DNA of 64,000 nucleotides. It comes from Nocardioides sp. Root122. GTDB lineage: Bacteria > Actinomycetota > Actinomycetes > Propionibacteriales > Nocardioidaceae. Below are positions 47,107-56,619 of the stretch, piece by piece. How positions within the stretch are numbered: the first letter of the stretch is position 1; each line of letters opens with the position of its first letter. The notes under the pieces are model-generated. The model did no database searches. It was given only the letters and a program-made list of their open reading frames with translations, and was not told the DNA's origin. The stretch covers positions 83,773-147,772 of the forward strand of contig NZ_LMDE01000016.1 of the NCBI RefSeq assembly GCF_001425025.1, in the 5' to 3' direction. Both the position numbers and the translations under genes were made by a program.

Positions 47107-49709
47107 CCAGTCCGCTCGACACGGTCTCGAGCCTCAAGGTCAAGCTCGGCCTGCTCGTCGCGGCCTCCGTCGTCACCGCGGTCCTGCTGACCCTCCTCGG
47201 ATCGGCCGCGCACGTGTCGCCGCTGCTCGTCCTCCCGGTCACCGTCGCGCTCGCGCTCGGCGTCACCCAGCTGCTGGCCGCGGGGATGGTCGAGCCCCTG
47301 CGCCGGATGACCGAGGTGTCGCAGGCGATGGCGCGCGGCGACTACTCCGGACGGGTGCGGACCACGGCGACCGACGAGGTCGGCCAGCTCGCCGCCGCCT
47401 TCAACCGGATGGCCGAGGACCTCGCGACCGTGGACCGCGAGCGACGCGACCTCATCGCCACGGTGTCCCACGAGCTGCGGACACCCCTCACCGCCATGAC
47501 GGCACTGCTGGAGAACCTCGCCGACGGGGTCGTCCCGGCCGATCCCCGGCACCTCGGGGCCGCGCTCGAGCAGGCCGAGCGGCTGGCGCGCCTGGTCGAC
47601 GACCTGCTCCAGCTCTCCCGTCTCGAGGCCGGGGTCGTCGAGCTCGACCGCCGCGAGCTGGTCCTGCGGTCGCTGGTCGACGAGTCCGTCGCCCAGGTCG
47701 CGGCGGCCGGGAGGCCGGGACGCTTCGACGTCGGCGTCGCCGCCGACCTCGTCGTCCGCGCCGACCCGGCGCGGCTGCGGCAGCTGCTGGTCAACGCCCT
47801 CGACAACGCCGGGCGCCACGCGCCACCCGGCACCGCCGTCCGCGTCGCGGCAGGCGCCGGGGCCGACGACTGGTGGCTGGAGATCACCGACGACGGCGGG
47901 GGAGTCCCGCCCGCCGACCGTGAACGCGTGTTCGAGCGCTTCGGCACCGACGGGGCCGGCGGCACGGGCCTCGGTCTCGCCGTCGCCCGCTGGGTGGCTC
48001 AGCTCCACGGAGGCACCCTGCGCTTCCTCGACCCGGCCTCGGGCCGCGGCGCCCGCCTCCGGCTCGACGTACCCGTCCGACCCGTCGTCCCCGCCGATGC
48101 ACCCGACCCGTCCGACCCCTCCCCGAACCCGGAGCCCGCCATGAGCACGACGACCGCACCCGTCCAGCCACCACTCCCACCGGTTCCCACCAGCAGCAAG
48201 CCGGGCATGGACGCGCTGTTCGGCCGGTTCTGGCCGGAGCAGGGCGTGCTGCCGGGCCTGCGCACGGTGGGCGCGTCGGCAGCCGCGGGGCTGGTGGCCG
48301 GCTCCGCGCTGTCGTTCACCGACGTCGGCATCAGCTGGACGCTCGTCGCGGTCGCGTGCGGGACCGCCGCCCTGGCGACGGCTCGGCGTCGGCGGGAGCC
48401 GTGGACGCTGCTGTGCTCCGGCCTCGCACTCCTGCTCGTCCTGCCCATGACGCTCCTGGAGGCGTCGTGGATCCAGCTCCTCTGCCTCGTCGCTGCCACC
48501 GCGGTGTTCCTCTGCGGCGTCACCGGCGCTCGCACGATGCCGGGCATCCTGCTGTCGGGCATCTCCTGGCCCCTCGCCTCGCTGCGCGGGCTCCCGTGGT
48601 TCGCGCGGTCCCTCCGCCTCGCCGGCACCGGGTCGCGCACCCCCGCCCTCGTGCGCACCGCCGGATGGTCGCTGCTCGGCCTCGGCGTCTTCGGCACGAT
48701 CTTCGCCAGCGCGAACCCGGTCTTCGGGTCGTGGGTCAACCAGCTGCTCCCCAACCTGACCTTCAACGACCTCGTCGGGCGTGCCTTCCTCGCCTGCTTC
48801 GTCTTCGCCACGACCCTCGGGGCCGCCTACCTCGCGCTCAACCCGTCGCAGGTCGAGGTCCTTGCCGGTCGCAGGCCGACGCCCCTGACCAACCGGTTCG
48901 AGTGGCTGGTCCCGGTGCTCGTCGTGGACGGCGTCTTCCTGGCCTTCATCGCCGCGCAGGCGCGGGCGCTGGTCGGTGGGCGCGACTACATCGAGGAGAC
49001 CACCGGGCTCACCTACGCCGACTTCGTGCACCAAGGCTTCGGCCAGCTGACCCTCGCCACCGCGCTCACGGTGCTCGTCGTCTGGGTCGCGTCGCGCCGA
49101 GCCGGGAACGCCCCGGAGGACCGCCGCTGGCTGCTCGCGTCGCTCGGCCTGCTCTGCGTCCTGACGCTCCTCGTGGTCGCGTCGGCGCTGCGGGGGATGA
49201 GCGTCTACCAGGACGCCTACGGCTTCACCACGCTGCGCCTGTTCGTCGACGTCTTCGAGGGCTGGCTCGGCTTCGTGGTCCTCGCCATCATGGTCGCCGG
49301 CGTCGCGCGCCGGGGCAGCTGGCTGCCGCGGGTCGCCCTCGTCTCGGGAGCCCTGGCGCTGGTCGGGCTGGCCGCCGTCAACCCCGACGCGTGGGTCGCC
49401 GGCCGCAACCTCGACCGGTACGACGCGACCGGGAAGCTCGACCTGCGCTACCTCCAGACGCTGTCCGCCGACGCCGCCCCGGTCATCGTCGAACGGCTGC
49501 CGCGCGACGTCGCGCGGTGCGTGCTCGGGACGCTGCCCCACAACTCGCTGCGCGAGGAGGCGGTCGAGGACCCGCGCGCGTGGAACATCGGCCGCTCCCG
49601 TGCCCGGGACGCCCTGGCGGAGCTCGGGCTCGCGCCGGCGCCGTCCAACGCCTCGTCAGTCGGCTCGTACGACCAATGCAGTGGCGTCTGGACCGCCTTC
49701 GGCGAGTAG
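47103..49709 (+). CDS. Sensor histidine kinase fused to a DUF4173-type membrane protein
   Basis: 868 residues in one open frame. Residues 10-60: two transmembrane helices. HAMP about 60-110 (MVEPLRRMTEVSQAMARGDY). HisKA with His123 (IATVSHELRTPLTAMTAL). HATPase to about 320 (LLVNALDNAGRHA, DDGGGVPPADRERVFERFG, GGTGLGLAVA). Then a Pro/Ser linker and, from about 380, a DUF4173/DUF4153-like protein with at least ten transmembrane helices ending in a Cys-containing extracellular tail. Usually these are separate genes. An ATG at 48141 with GGAG 6 nt upstream begins exactly at the linker, so the second half could also be made alone. Confidence 0.85.
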   Translation: MTSPLDTVSSLKVKLGLLVAASVVTAVLLTLLGSAAHVSPLLVLPVTVALALGVTQLLAAGMVEPLRRMTEVSQAMARGDYSGRVRTTATDEVGQLAAAFNRMAEDLATVDRERRDLIATVSHELRTPLTAMTALLENLADGVVPADPRHLGAALEQAERLARLVDDLLQLSRLEAGVVELDRRELVLRSLVDESVAQVAAAGRPGRFDVGVAADLVVRADPARLRQLLVNALDNAGRHAPPGTAVRVAAGAGADDWWLEITDDGGGVPPADRERVFERFGTDGAGGTGLGLAVARWVAQLHGGTLRFLDPASGRGARLRLDVPVRPVVPADAPDPSDPSPNPEPAMSTTTAPVQPPLPPVPTSSKPGMDALFGRFWPEQGVLPGLRTVGASAAAGLVAGSALSFTDVGISWTLVAVACGTAALATARRRREPWTLLCSGLALLLVLPMTLLEASWIQLLCLVAATAVFLCGVTGARTMPGILLSGISWPLASLRGLPWFARSLRLAGTGSRTPALVRTAGWSLLGLGVFGTIFASANPVFGSWVNQLLPNLTFNDLVGRAFLACFVFATTLGAAYLALNPSQVEVLAGRRPTPLTNRFEWLVPVLVVDGVFLAFIAAQARALVGGRDYIEETTGLTYADFVHQGFGQLTLATALTVLVVWVASRRAGNAPEDRRWLLASLGLLCVLTLLVVASALRGMSVYQDAYGFTTLRLFVDVFEGWLGFVVLAIMVAGVARRGSWLPRVALVSGALALVGLAAVNPDAWVAGRNLDRYDATGKLDLRYLQTLSADAAPVIVERLPRDVARCVLGTLPHNSLREEAVEDPRAWNIGRSRARDALAELGLAPAPSNASSVGSYDQCSGVWTAFGE

Positions 49710-49867
49710 AGTCCCGCCCGTGGACACGAGCCTGCGATTTCTGCGCCCCGGACCTGGTCCGTCGGGCAGCTGACGTCACCGGGTCCGGGGAGTGCCCCGT
49801 CCGACCCGATGCTCACCACCACTTCTAGACTCTGCCGCGACCTGTTGTCGCCGCTCGAAAGGGAGCC

Positions 49868-50965
49868 ATGTCCGGCCCCAACACCGACTACGACCCTGTC
49901 GAAGTGACCCCGCTCAAGGCCGACGAGGTCGAGGCGATGCGCGAGGCGGCCCTGGCCGCGATCGCTGCCGCGCCCGACCTCGAGGCGCTCAAGCAGGTCC
50001 GCCTCGACCACGCCGGGGACCGCTCCCCGCTGGCGCTCGCCAACCGCGAGATCGGCGCCCTGCCGCCGCAGGCCCGCAAGGAGGCCGGCCAGCGGGTCGG
50101 CCAGGCCCGGGGCGCCATCAACCAGGCGATCGCCGCCCGCCAGACCGTGCTCGAGGCCGAGCACGAGGAGCGGATGCTGGTCGAGGAGACCGTCGACGTC
50201 TCGCTGCCGACCCTGCGTCGCCGACGTGGCAGCCGCCACCCGATCACCTTGCAGTCGGAGCTGATCGCCGACCTGTTCGTCGCAATGGGCTACGAGATCG
50301 CCGAGGGTCCCGTGGTGGAGGCGGAGTGGCTCAACTTCGACGCCCTCAACCTCGGGCCCGACCACCCGGCGCGCACCATGCAGGACACCTTCTGGACCGA
50401 GCCGGCCGACGACCACGTCGTGCTGCGCACCCAGACCTCGCCGGTGCAGGCCCGCACCATGCTCACCCGCAAGCCCCCGATCTACGTCGTCTGCCCGGGC
50501 CGGGTCTTCCGCACCGACGAGTACGACGCGACGCACTCGCCGATGTTCCACCAGGTCGAGGGCCTCGTCGTCGACGAGGGCATCACCATGGCCCACCTGA
50601 AGGGCACGCTCGACCACTTCGCCTCGCAGCTGTTCGGTGACGACATCTTCACGCGGTTCCGGCCGTCGTACTTCCCCTTCACCGAGCCGTCGGCCGAGGT
50701 CGACGTGCGGTGCTTCGTCTGCCGCGGCGTCGACTCCGCGTCCTGCCGCACCTGCCGGGGCGAGGGCTGGATCGAGTGGGGCGGCTGCGGCGTGGTCAAC
50801 CCACGCGTCCTCGTCGCGTGCGGGGTGGACCCCGAGGTCTACAGCGGCTTCGCGTTCGGCATGGGCATCGACCGGTCGTTCATGTTCCGCCACGACCTCG
50901 AGGACCTGCGTCCACTCTTCGAGGGCGACGTCCGGTTCAGCAGCGCCTTCGGCACGGAAATCTGA
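49868..50965 (+). CDS. pheS: Phenylalanine-tRNA ligase alpha subunit
   Basis: 365 residues. Class II catalytic core: RGSRHPITLQSELIADLFVAMGYEI, VFRTDEYDATHSPMFHQVEGLVVDEGI (motif 2), and SGFAFGMGIDRSFMFRHDLEDLR (motif 3). A cysteine-rich loop (CFVCRGVDSASCRTCRGEGW) may bind zinc, as in other actinobacterial PheS. Residues 1-100 form the coiled-coil tRNA-binding arm. AAAGGGAG lies just upstream of the ATG. Forms a heterotetramer with PheT. Confidence 0.95.
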   Translation: MSGPNTDYDPVEVTPLKADEVEAMREAALAAIAAAPDLEALKQVRLDHAGDRSPLALANREIGALPPQARKEAGQRVGQARGAINQAIAARQTVLEAEHEERMLVEETVDVSLPTLRRRRGSRHPITLQSELIADLFVAMGYEIAEGPVVEAEWLNFDALNLGPDHPARTMQDTFWTEPADDHVVLRTQTSPVQARTMLTRKPPIYVVCPGRVFRTDEYDATHSPMFHQVEGLVVDEGITMAHLKGTLDHFASQLFGDDIFTRFRPSYFPFTEPSAEVDVRCFVCRGVDSASCRTCRGEGWIEWGGCGVVNPRVLVACGVDPEVYSGFAFGMGIDRSFMFRHDLEDLRPLFEGDVRFSSAFGTEI

Positions 50966-50974
50966 GAGGCAGCG

Positions 50975-53473
50975 ATGAAGGCCCCCAAGTCCTGGATCCT
51001 CGAGCACGTCGACGTCCCCGAGGGGACGACCACCGACGAGCTCACCGCCCGCCTGACCCTCACCGGTCTCAAGCTGGAGGCCATCGCCAGCCCCGGCAAG
51101 GACATCACCGGCCCGCTGGTGGTCGGCCGTGTCCTCACGATGGACCCCGAGCCGCAGAAGAACGGCAAGACCATCAACTGGTGCACCGTCGACGTCGGCG
51201 ACGCCAACGGCACGGGAGAGCCGCAGGGCATCGTGTGCGGCGCGCACAACTTCAAGCCCGGTGACCTCGTCGTCACCGTGCTCCCGGGCGGTGTGCTCCC
51301 CGGCGGCTTCGAGATCAGCGCCCGCAAGACCTACGGCCACGTCTCGGCCGGGATGATCTGCTCGGCCCGCGAGCTCGGCCTCGGCGAGGACCACGACGGC
51401 ATCATCGTGCTGTCCGAGGACGCCGGGACGCCCGGTGAGGACGTCCGCCCCCTCCTCGGCCTCGACGAGGAGGTCATCGAGTTCGAGATCAACCCCGACC
51501 GGGCCTACGCGCTCTCGCTGCGCGGCATCGCCCGTGAGGTGCTCGTCTCGGTCGACGGGGCGAGCAACTTCCGCGACCCGGCGTTGCGCAACACCCCGGC
51601 CGCCAACGACCAGGGCCACCCGGTCGTCGTCGAGGACGCCGAGGGCTGCCCCGTCTTCGTCGCCCGCAAGGTCACCGGGTTCGACCCGGCGGCCCCGACC
51701 CCGGACGTCATCAGCCAGCGGATCATCGCGGCCGGGATGCGTCCGATCTCGCTCGCCGTCGACATCACCAACTACGTGATGCTCGAGACCGGCCGCCCGA
51801 TCCACGGCTACGACGCCGACAAGCTGCGCGGCGCCATCGTCGTACGCCGGGCGCGTGCGGGGGAGCGCCTCACCACCCTCGACGGCACCGACCGCGCGCT
51901 CGACCCCGCCGACCTGGTCGTCACGGACGACTCGGGGATCATCGGGCTCGGCGGCGTGATGGGCGGCGAGACGACCGAGATCTCCGACAGCACCACGTCC
52001 GTCCTGGTCGAGGCCGCGCACTGGGACGCGGTGTCGATGTTCCGCACCGGCAAGCGGCACAAGATCTCCTCGGAGGCCGGCAAGCGCAACGAGCGCGGCG
52101 TCGACCCGACCATCTGCGAGGCTGCCGCCGACCGCGTCGTCGAGCTGCTGGTCGAGCACGGCGGCGCGACCGCCGAGCCCGGGGTCACCGTCGTCGGCAC
52201 TCCTCCGCAGATGCCGGTGGTGCAGGTCGCCGGCGACCTGGCCGAGCGGGTGTCCGGAATGCCGATCACCAAGGAGCGCAGCGTCGAGTGCCTGCGCGCC
52301 ATCGGGTGCGAGGTCGTGCCGGCCGAGGACGGGAGCGGCACGCTCTCGGTCACCCCGCCGCCGTGGCGACCCGACCTCACCGACGCCCAGGACTTCTCCG
52401 AGGAGGTTATCCGCCTCGTCGGCTACGACAAGGTGCCGTCCGTGCTGCCGACACCGCCGTCGGGCCGTGGCCTGACCCGCCCGCAGCAGCTGCGTCGCCG
52501 GATCGGCCGCACGCTCGCCGGCGAGGGCTACGTCGAGGTGGTGAGCTTCCCGTTCGTCGGCACCACCGACCTCGACGCCCTCGGGCTCCCCGAGGACGAC
52601 CCGCGTCGCCGCATGCTGCGCCTGTCGAACCCGCTCAGCTCCGAGGCCGGCTACATGACCACGACGCTGCTTCCCGGCGTGCTGCGGTCGGCCGCCAAGA
52701 ACGTCGGGCACGGCAACACCGACGTCGCGATCTTCGAGACTGCGACCGTCACCCTGCCGCGCGACGGAGGTCCGGCGGCGATCCTGCCCGTCGACCGCCG
52801 TCCCACCGACGCCGAGTTCGCCGCGCTCGACGCCGCGCTGCCCGCGCAGCCCCTGCACCTGGCGCTCGTCGCCCTCGGTGACGAGGTGTCGGGTGGCTGG
52901 TGGGGCGAGGGACGCCCGGTCTCGTGGGCCGACGCCATCGAGGCCGTGCGGTCCGTCGCGGAGGCGCTCGGCCTCGAGGTCACCGCGACGTCGGCCGACC
53001 TCGCCCCGTGGCACCCGGGCCGGTGCGCCGAGCTGTCCGTCGGTGACCACGTCGTCGGTCACGCAGGGGAGGTGCACCCCAAGGTCTGTGAGGCGTTCGG
53101 GCTGCCCAAGCGCACCGTCGCGGCCGAGGTCGACCTCGACCTGCTGATCGAGCTGGCGGTCCACCTGCGGCCGGCACCGACCTTCTCGTCGTACCCGGTC
53201 GCCAAGGAGGACGTCGCCCTCGTGGTCGACGCCTCGGTGCCGGCAGCCGACGTCGAGGCCGCGCTGCGCGAGGGCGCGGGCGAGCTGCTCGAGTCGATCC
53301 GCCTCTTCGACCTCTACACCGGCGAGCAGGTCGGCGAGGGCAGGAAGTCGCTGGCGTACGCCCTCCGCTTCCGCGCTCCCGACCGCACCCTCAAGGAGGG
53401 CGAGGCCGCGGCAGCTCGCGACGCCGCCGTCGCGCTCGCCGCCGAGCGCACCGGAGCCGTGCAGCGCACCTGA
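50975..53473 (+). CDS. pheT: Phenylalanine-tRNA ligase beta subunit
   Basis: 832 residues, 9 nt after pheS. Order of domains: EMAP-type tRNA-binding fold at about 40-150 (VVGRVLTMDPEPQKNGKTINWCTVDVG), B3/B4 editing domain 200-400 (RPISLAVDITNYVMLETGRP), B5 around 405-480, B6-B7 catalytic-like core (DFSEEVIRLVGYDKVPSVLP; EVVSFPFVG), and the FDX-ACB tRNA anticodon domain at the end (YPVAKEDVALVVDASVPAADV; LAYALRFRAPDRTLKEGE). All present and unbroken. Followed by a strong terminator. Confidence 0.95.
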   Translation: MKAPKSWILEHVDVPEGTTTDELTARLTLTGLKLEAIASPGKDITGPLVVGRVLTMDPEPQKNGKTINWCTVDVGDANGTGEPQGIVCGAHNFKPGDLVVTVLPGGVLPGGFEISARKTYGHVSAGMICSARELGLGEDHDGIIVLSEDAGTPGEDVRPLLGLDEEVIEFEINPDRAYALSLRGIAREVLVSVDGASNFRDPALRNTPAANDQGHPVVVEDAEGCPVFVARKVTGFDPAAPTPDVISQRIIAAGMRPISLAVDITNYVMLETGRPIHGYDADKLRGAIVVRRARAGERLTTLDGTDRALDPADLVVTDDSGIIGLGGVMGGETTEISDSTTSVLVEAAHWDAVSMFRTGKRHKISSEAGKRNERGVDPTICEAAADRVVELLVEHGGATAEPGVTVVGTPPQMPVVQVAGDLAERVSGMPITKERSVECLRAIGCEVVPAEDGSGTLSVTPPPWRPDLTDAQDFSEEVIRLVGYDKVPSVLPTPPSGRGLTRPQQLRRRIGRTLAGEGYVEVVSFPFVGTTDLDALGLPEDDPRRRMLRLSNPLSSEAGYMTTTLLPGVLRSAAKNVGHGNTDVAIFETATVTLPRDGGPAAILPVDRRPTDAEFAALDAALPAQPLHLALVALGDEVSGGWWGEGRPVSWADAIEAVRSVAEALGLEVTATSADLAPWHPGRCAELSVGDHVVGHAGEVHPKVCEAFGLPKRTVAAEVDLDLLIELAVHLRPAPTFSSYPVAKEDVALVVDASVPAADVEAALREGAGELLESIRLFDLYTGEQVGEGRKSLAYALRFRAPDRTLKEGEAAAARDAAVALAAERTGAVQRT

Positions 53474-53494
53474 CGCGCGCCCGGCAACAGCACA

Positions 53495-53533
53495 CTGGGC
53501 CGTGAGTCTCCGAGAGACTCACGGCCCAGTGCA
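53495..53533. terminator. Bidirectional terminator after pheT
   Basis: 18-bp perfect inverted repeat, CACTGGGCCGTGAGTCTC and GAGACTCACGGCCCAGTG, loop CGA. It lies between the convergent pheT and mycothiol-enzyme genes, so it can serve both. Confidence 0.85.
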
Positions 53534-53541
53534 CGCGTGGA

Positions 53542-54348
53542 TCAGTTGATCGGCGATCCCACGATCTCGCGGAAGCGGGCGTAGGTCTCCTGGTCGCCGG
53601 CCACGGAGATCCCGGTGTCGTCGGCCCGGTTCCACAGCCAGCGGTCCAACGCCTCGGCGGTGCCGTCGACCACGACGTCGGGCTCCGTGTCGCGGTCCTC
53701 GGGCGGTGCCACGACGTGGAAGTCCAACTCGTCGGCGTAGGACGTCCCGCTGTCGGGATCGGTGCCCGAGAAGGTGCCGAAGCGCAGCCAGAACTGCTCA
53801 CCGGTGTCGGTCGTGTCGACGCGCACGAGACCGTCGTCGTCGGCGACCCAGCTGCCCCACGGCGGGCAGCCGCCGTACATCACGTCCAGGACCTCGTGGA
53901 CGCCGTCGGTGGCAAGGACCGGGTCCATCGGCGACGTGACGTGCGCGGCCAGCTCCGCGTCGACCCGGTGGACCAGCGCCTCGTGCGCCTGGCGGCGCAG
54001 GATGAACCCGACGGTGTGATCGTCGGACCACGTCCACGCCTCCTCGGCCGGGTCGGCGCGCTCGAGCGCCGTCGCCAGGTCTGCGGACCAGCGGTCGAAG
54101 GCGGCCAGCAGCTCGTCGTACGACGCCGGGCGGGGCGGCTCGACCTCCTCCGGCCGGCGGGGGCGGGTGCCGAGCACCTCGGCCCACCAGCGCTGCACCG
54201 TCGCCAGGTGCCACAGCAGGTCGGCCGCCGACCAGTCTGGGCACGACGGCACGCGCGCCGCCGGGTCGCAGTCCGCGAGGACCTCGCGGAACCGTGCGGA
54301 CTCGGCGCGGAGGTGGGACAGGTAGGCATCGGTGGAAAGTCGGGTCAC
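53542..54348 (-). CDS. Maleylpyruvate isomerase family, mycothiol-dependent enzyme
   Basis: 268 residues from GTG 54348 (TRLSTDAYLSHLRAESARFR). Four-helix DinB-like metal domain: PSCPDWSAADLLWHLATVQRWWAEVL (His on the first metal helix) and FILRRQAHEALVHRVDAELA (HxxxH-type pair). C-terminal half: MDMPI-C-type beta domain (FWLRFGTFSGTD; VVVDGTAEALDRWLWNRADD). These depend on mycothiol, the actinobacterial thiol. The substrate is unknown. Confidence 0.88.
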   Translation of the reverse strand: MTRLSTDAYLSHLRAESARFREVLADCDPAARVPSCPDWSAADLLWHLATVQRWWAEVLGTRPRRPEEVEPPRPASYDELLAAFDRWSADLATALERADPAEEAWTWSDDHTVGFILRRQAHEALVHRVDAELAAHVTSPMDPVLATDGVHEVLDVMYGGCPPWGSWVADDDGLVRVDTTDTGEQFWLRFGTFSGTDPDSGTSYADELDFHVVAPPEDRDTEPDVVVDGTAEALDRWLWNRADDTGISVAGDQETYARFREIVGSPIN

Positions 54349-54427
54349 CTCTGCACCGTAGGGGAGTGGTAGGACGGAGTGCGCGTCGTTTACGGGGCGA
54401 TCCCGTGCGCCCGTCCATGCAGACTCG

Positions 54428-54441
54428 TGTATAGTCATGCA
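54428..54441 (+). promoter_or_regulatory. Candidate ARG box overlapping the argC -10 element
   Basis: TGTATAGTCATGCA resembles half-sites TGYATA-n-ATGCA of actinobacterial ArgR operators. The -10 hexamer TATAGT (54430-54435) lies within it, and 7-8 nt downstream is the ATG at 54443, so the argC mRNA may be leaderless and ArgR binding would block RNA polymerase. Confidence 0.45.
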
Positions 54442-54442
54442 C

Positions 54443-55471
54443 ATGTCCGTATCAGTAGCCGTCGCCGGAGCCAGTGGGTACGCCGGCGGCGAGGTCCTGC
54501 GCCTGCTGCTGGGCCACCCCGAGGTCCAGATCGGCGCCCTGACCGCCGGCAGCAACGCCGGTGAGCAGCTCGGTGCGCTCCAGCCCCACCTCCTCCCGCT
54601 GGCCGACCGCGTCCTCGAGCCGACCACCCTCGAGGTGCTGGCGGGGCACGACGTCGTCTTCCTCGCGCTGCCGCACGGGCAGTCCGCGGCGATCGCCAAG
54701 TCCCTCGGTGACGCAGCCGTCGTCATCGACTGCGGTGCCGACTTCCGGCTGACCGACCCGGCCGCGTGGGAGGCGTTCTACGGGGGAGAGCACGCCGGCT
54801 CGTGGCCCTACGGGCTCCCCGAGCTCGCCGGTCAGCGCGACCTGCTGCGCGGCGCGACGCGGGTGGCCGTCCCCGGGTGCTACCCGACGATCTCCACGCT
54901 CACCATCGCGCCCGCGCTCGCCGCCGGCCTGGTCACCCCCGACGTCACGGTCGTGGCCGCGAGCGGCACCTCCGGTGCGGGCAAGGCGGCCAAGCCGCAC
55001 CTCCTCGGCAGCGAGGTGATGGGCAACGTCAGCGCCTACGGCGTGGGCGGCGTGCACCGCCACACCCCGGAGATCGTGCAGAACCTCCGCCTGGTCCACG
55101 ACGGCGACGTGAAGGTCAGCTTCACGCCGGTCCTGGTGCCGATGCCGCGCGGCATCCTCGCCACCGTCTCGGCGCCCCTCGCCTCGGCCGTCACCCCCGA
55201 CGAGGCGTACGACGCCTACGCCAAGGCCTACGCCGACGAGCCCTTCGTCCACCTGCTCCCCGCCGGCCGGTGGCCGCAGACGCAGTCCGTGCTCGGCTCG
55301 AACGCCGTCCAGGTCCAGGTCACCGTCGACGACGCCGCGGGCCGCCTCGTCGCCGTCGGTGTCGTCGACAACCTTGCCAAGGGCACGGCCGGCGCCGCCG
55401 TGCAGTGCATGAACCTCGCCCTGGGCCTCGACGAGACCGCCGGGCTCTCCACGATCGGACTCGCCCCATGA
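54443..55471 (+). CDS. argC: ArgC, N-acetyl-gamma-glutamyl-phosphate reductase
   Basis: 342 residues from ATG 54443 (an ATG two codons earlier adds MH). No Shine-Dalgarno sequence is present, so a leaderless transcript is likely. NADP-binding VAVAGASGYAGGEVLRLLLGHPE, catalytic Cys in VAVPGCYPTISTLTIAP, and GVGGVHRHTPEIVQ plus PHGQSA. Third step of arginine synthesis. First gene of the eight-gene operon argC-J-B-D-F-R-G-H. ATGA overlap with argJ. Confidence 0.95.
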   Translation: MSVSVAVAGASGYAGGEVLRLLLGHPEVQIGALTAGSNAGEQLGALQPHLLPLADRVLEPTTLEVLAGHDVVFLALPHGQSAAIAKSLGDAAVVIDCGADFRLTDPAAWEAFYGGEHAGSWPYGLPELAGQRDLLRGATRVAVPGCYPTISTLTIAPALAAGLVTPDVTVVAASGTSGAGKAAKPHLLGSEVMGNVSAYGVGGVHRHTPEIVQNLRLVHDGDVKVSFTPVLVPMPRGILATVSAPLASAVTPDEAYDAYAKAYADEPFVHLLPAGRWPQTQSVLGSNAVQVQVTVDDAAGRLVAVGVVDNLAKGTAGAAVQCMNLALGLDETAGLSTIGLAP

Positions 55472-56619
55472 CCGTCACCCACCCCCAGAGCTTCGCCGCC
55501 GCCGGCGTCGCCGCCGGGCTGAAGTCCACCGGCGCCAAGGACCTCGCGCTGGTCGTCAACCAGGGCCCGACCTTCGACTCCGCCACCGTCTTCACCGCCA
55601 ACCGGTGCAAGGCCAACCCGGTGCTGTGGAGCCAGGAGGTCGTCAAGGACGGCGTCGTGCGCGCGGTCGTGCTCAACTCCGGCGGCGCCAACTGCTACAC
55701 CGGTCCCGAGGGGTTCCAGACCACGCACGCCGTGGCCGAGAAGGTCGCCGACGGCCTGGGCATCGGCGCGATCGACGTGGTCGTCTGCTCGACCGGTCTG
55801 ATCGGGCTGGCCAACGACCGCGACGACCTGCTGGCGGGCGTCGAGGCGGCCACAGCAGCGCTCTCCGCCGACGGTGGACCCAGTGCCGCCGAGGCGATCA
55901 TGACCACCGACTCGGTCAGCAAGAACACAGTGGTCGAGGGTGCCGGCTGGTCGATCGGCGGGATGGCGAAGGGCGCGGGCATGCTGGCGCCCCAGCTCGC
56001 CACGATGCTCGTCGTGATCACCACCGACGCGGTCGTGCCGGCCGCGGACCTCGACGCCGCGCTGCGCGCCGCCACCCGCGTCAGCTTCGACCGCCTCGAC
56101 TCCGACGGCTGCATGTCCACCAACGACACCGTCACCGTCATGGCCAGCGGTGCCAGCGGCATCACCCCCACGCCCGAGGACTTCACCGCAGCCCTGACGC
56201 AGGCCTGCACCGACCTGGCCATGCAGCTGCTCAAGGACGCCGAGGGCGCCGACCACGAGATCGCGATCACCACCCTCCACGCCGCGAGCGAGGACGAGGC
56301 CGTCGAGGTGAGCCGCAGCGTCGCGCGCAGCAACCTCTTCAAGGCCGCCGTCTTCGGCAACGACCCCAACTGGGGCCGGGTGCTGGCCTCCATCGGCACC
56401 ACCCGGGCCACGTTCGACCCGGCAGACCTCGACGTCGCGATGAACGGCGTCTGGGTGTGCCGCGGCTCGACCCCCGCCGAGGACCCTGCCTCCGTCGACC
56501 TCACCGGCCGCGAGGTCAGCGTCACCATCGACCTCAAGTCCGGCGACGCCCGCGCGACCGTCTGGACCAACGACCTCACCCACGCCTACGTCCACGAGAA
56601 CAGCGCCTACAGCTCATGA
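55468..56619 (+). CDS. argJ: ArgJ, glutamate N-acetyltransferase / N-acetylglutamate synthase
   Basis: 383 residues. Self-cleaving ornithine acetyltransferase fold: cleavage site in KGAGMLAPQLATMLVVITTDA, where the Thr after the Ala-Thr pair (QLATML) becomes the new N-terminal nucleophile. Also VLNSGGANCYTGPEGF and FDRLDSDGCMSTNDTVTVMASG, and GNDPNWGRVLASIG. It can recycle the acetyl group and, if bifunctional, make N-acetylglutamate from acetyl-CoA. No separate argA is in the window. Confidence 0.94.
   Translation: MTVTHPQSFAAAGVAAGLKSTGAKDLALVVNQGPTFDSATVFTANRCKANPVLWSQEVVKDGVVRAVVLNSGGANCYTGPEGFQTTHAVAEKVADGLGIGAIDVVVCSTGLIGLANDRDDLLAGVEAATAALSADGGPSAAEAIMTTDSVSKNTVVEGAGWSIGGMAKGAGMLAPQLATMLVVITTDAVVPAADLDAALRAATRVSFDRLDSDGCMSTNDTVTVMASGASGITPTPEDFTAALTQACTDLAMQLLKDAEGADHEIAITTLHAASEDEAVEVSRSVARSNLFKAAVFGNDPNWGRVLASIGTTRATFDPADLDVAMNGVWVCRGSTPAEDPASVDLTGREVSVTIDLKSGDARATVWTNDLTHAYVHENSAYSS

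Noticed and set aside
49720..49773. 17-codon frame before pheS as a phenylalanine attenuator leader peptide
   Set aside because: It contains only one Phe codon, has no ribosome-binding site, and no clear terminator/antiterminator pair follows.
49448..53164. Very long minus-strand open frame opposite pheS/pheT
   Set aside because: High GC with NNG/NNC third positions keeps stop codons out of antisense frames. The product is low-complexity (Arg, Gly, Asp, Val, Ala) with no domains, whereas pheS and pheT on the plus strand have all family motifs.
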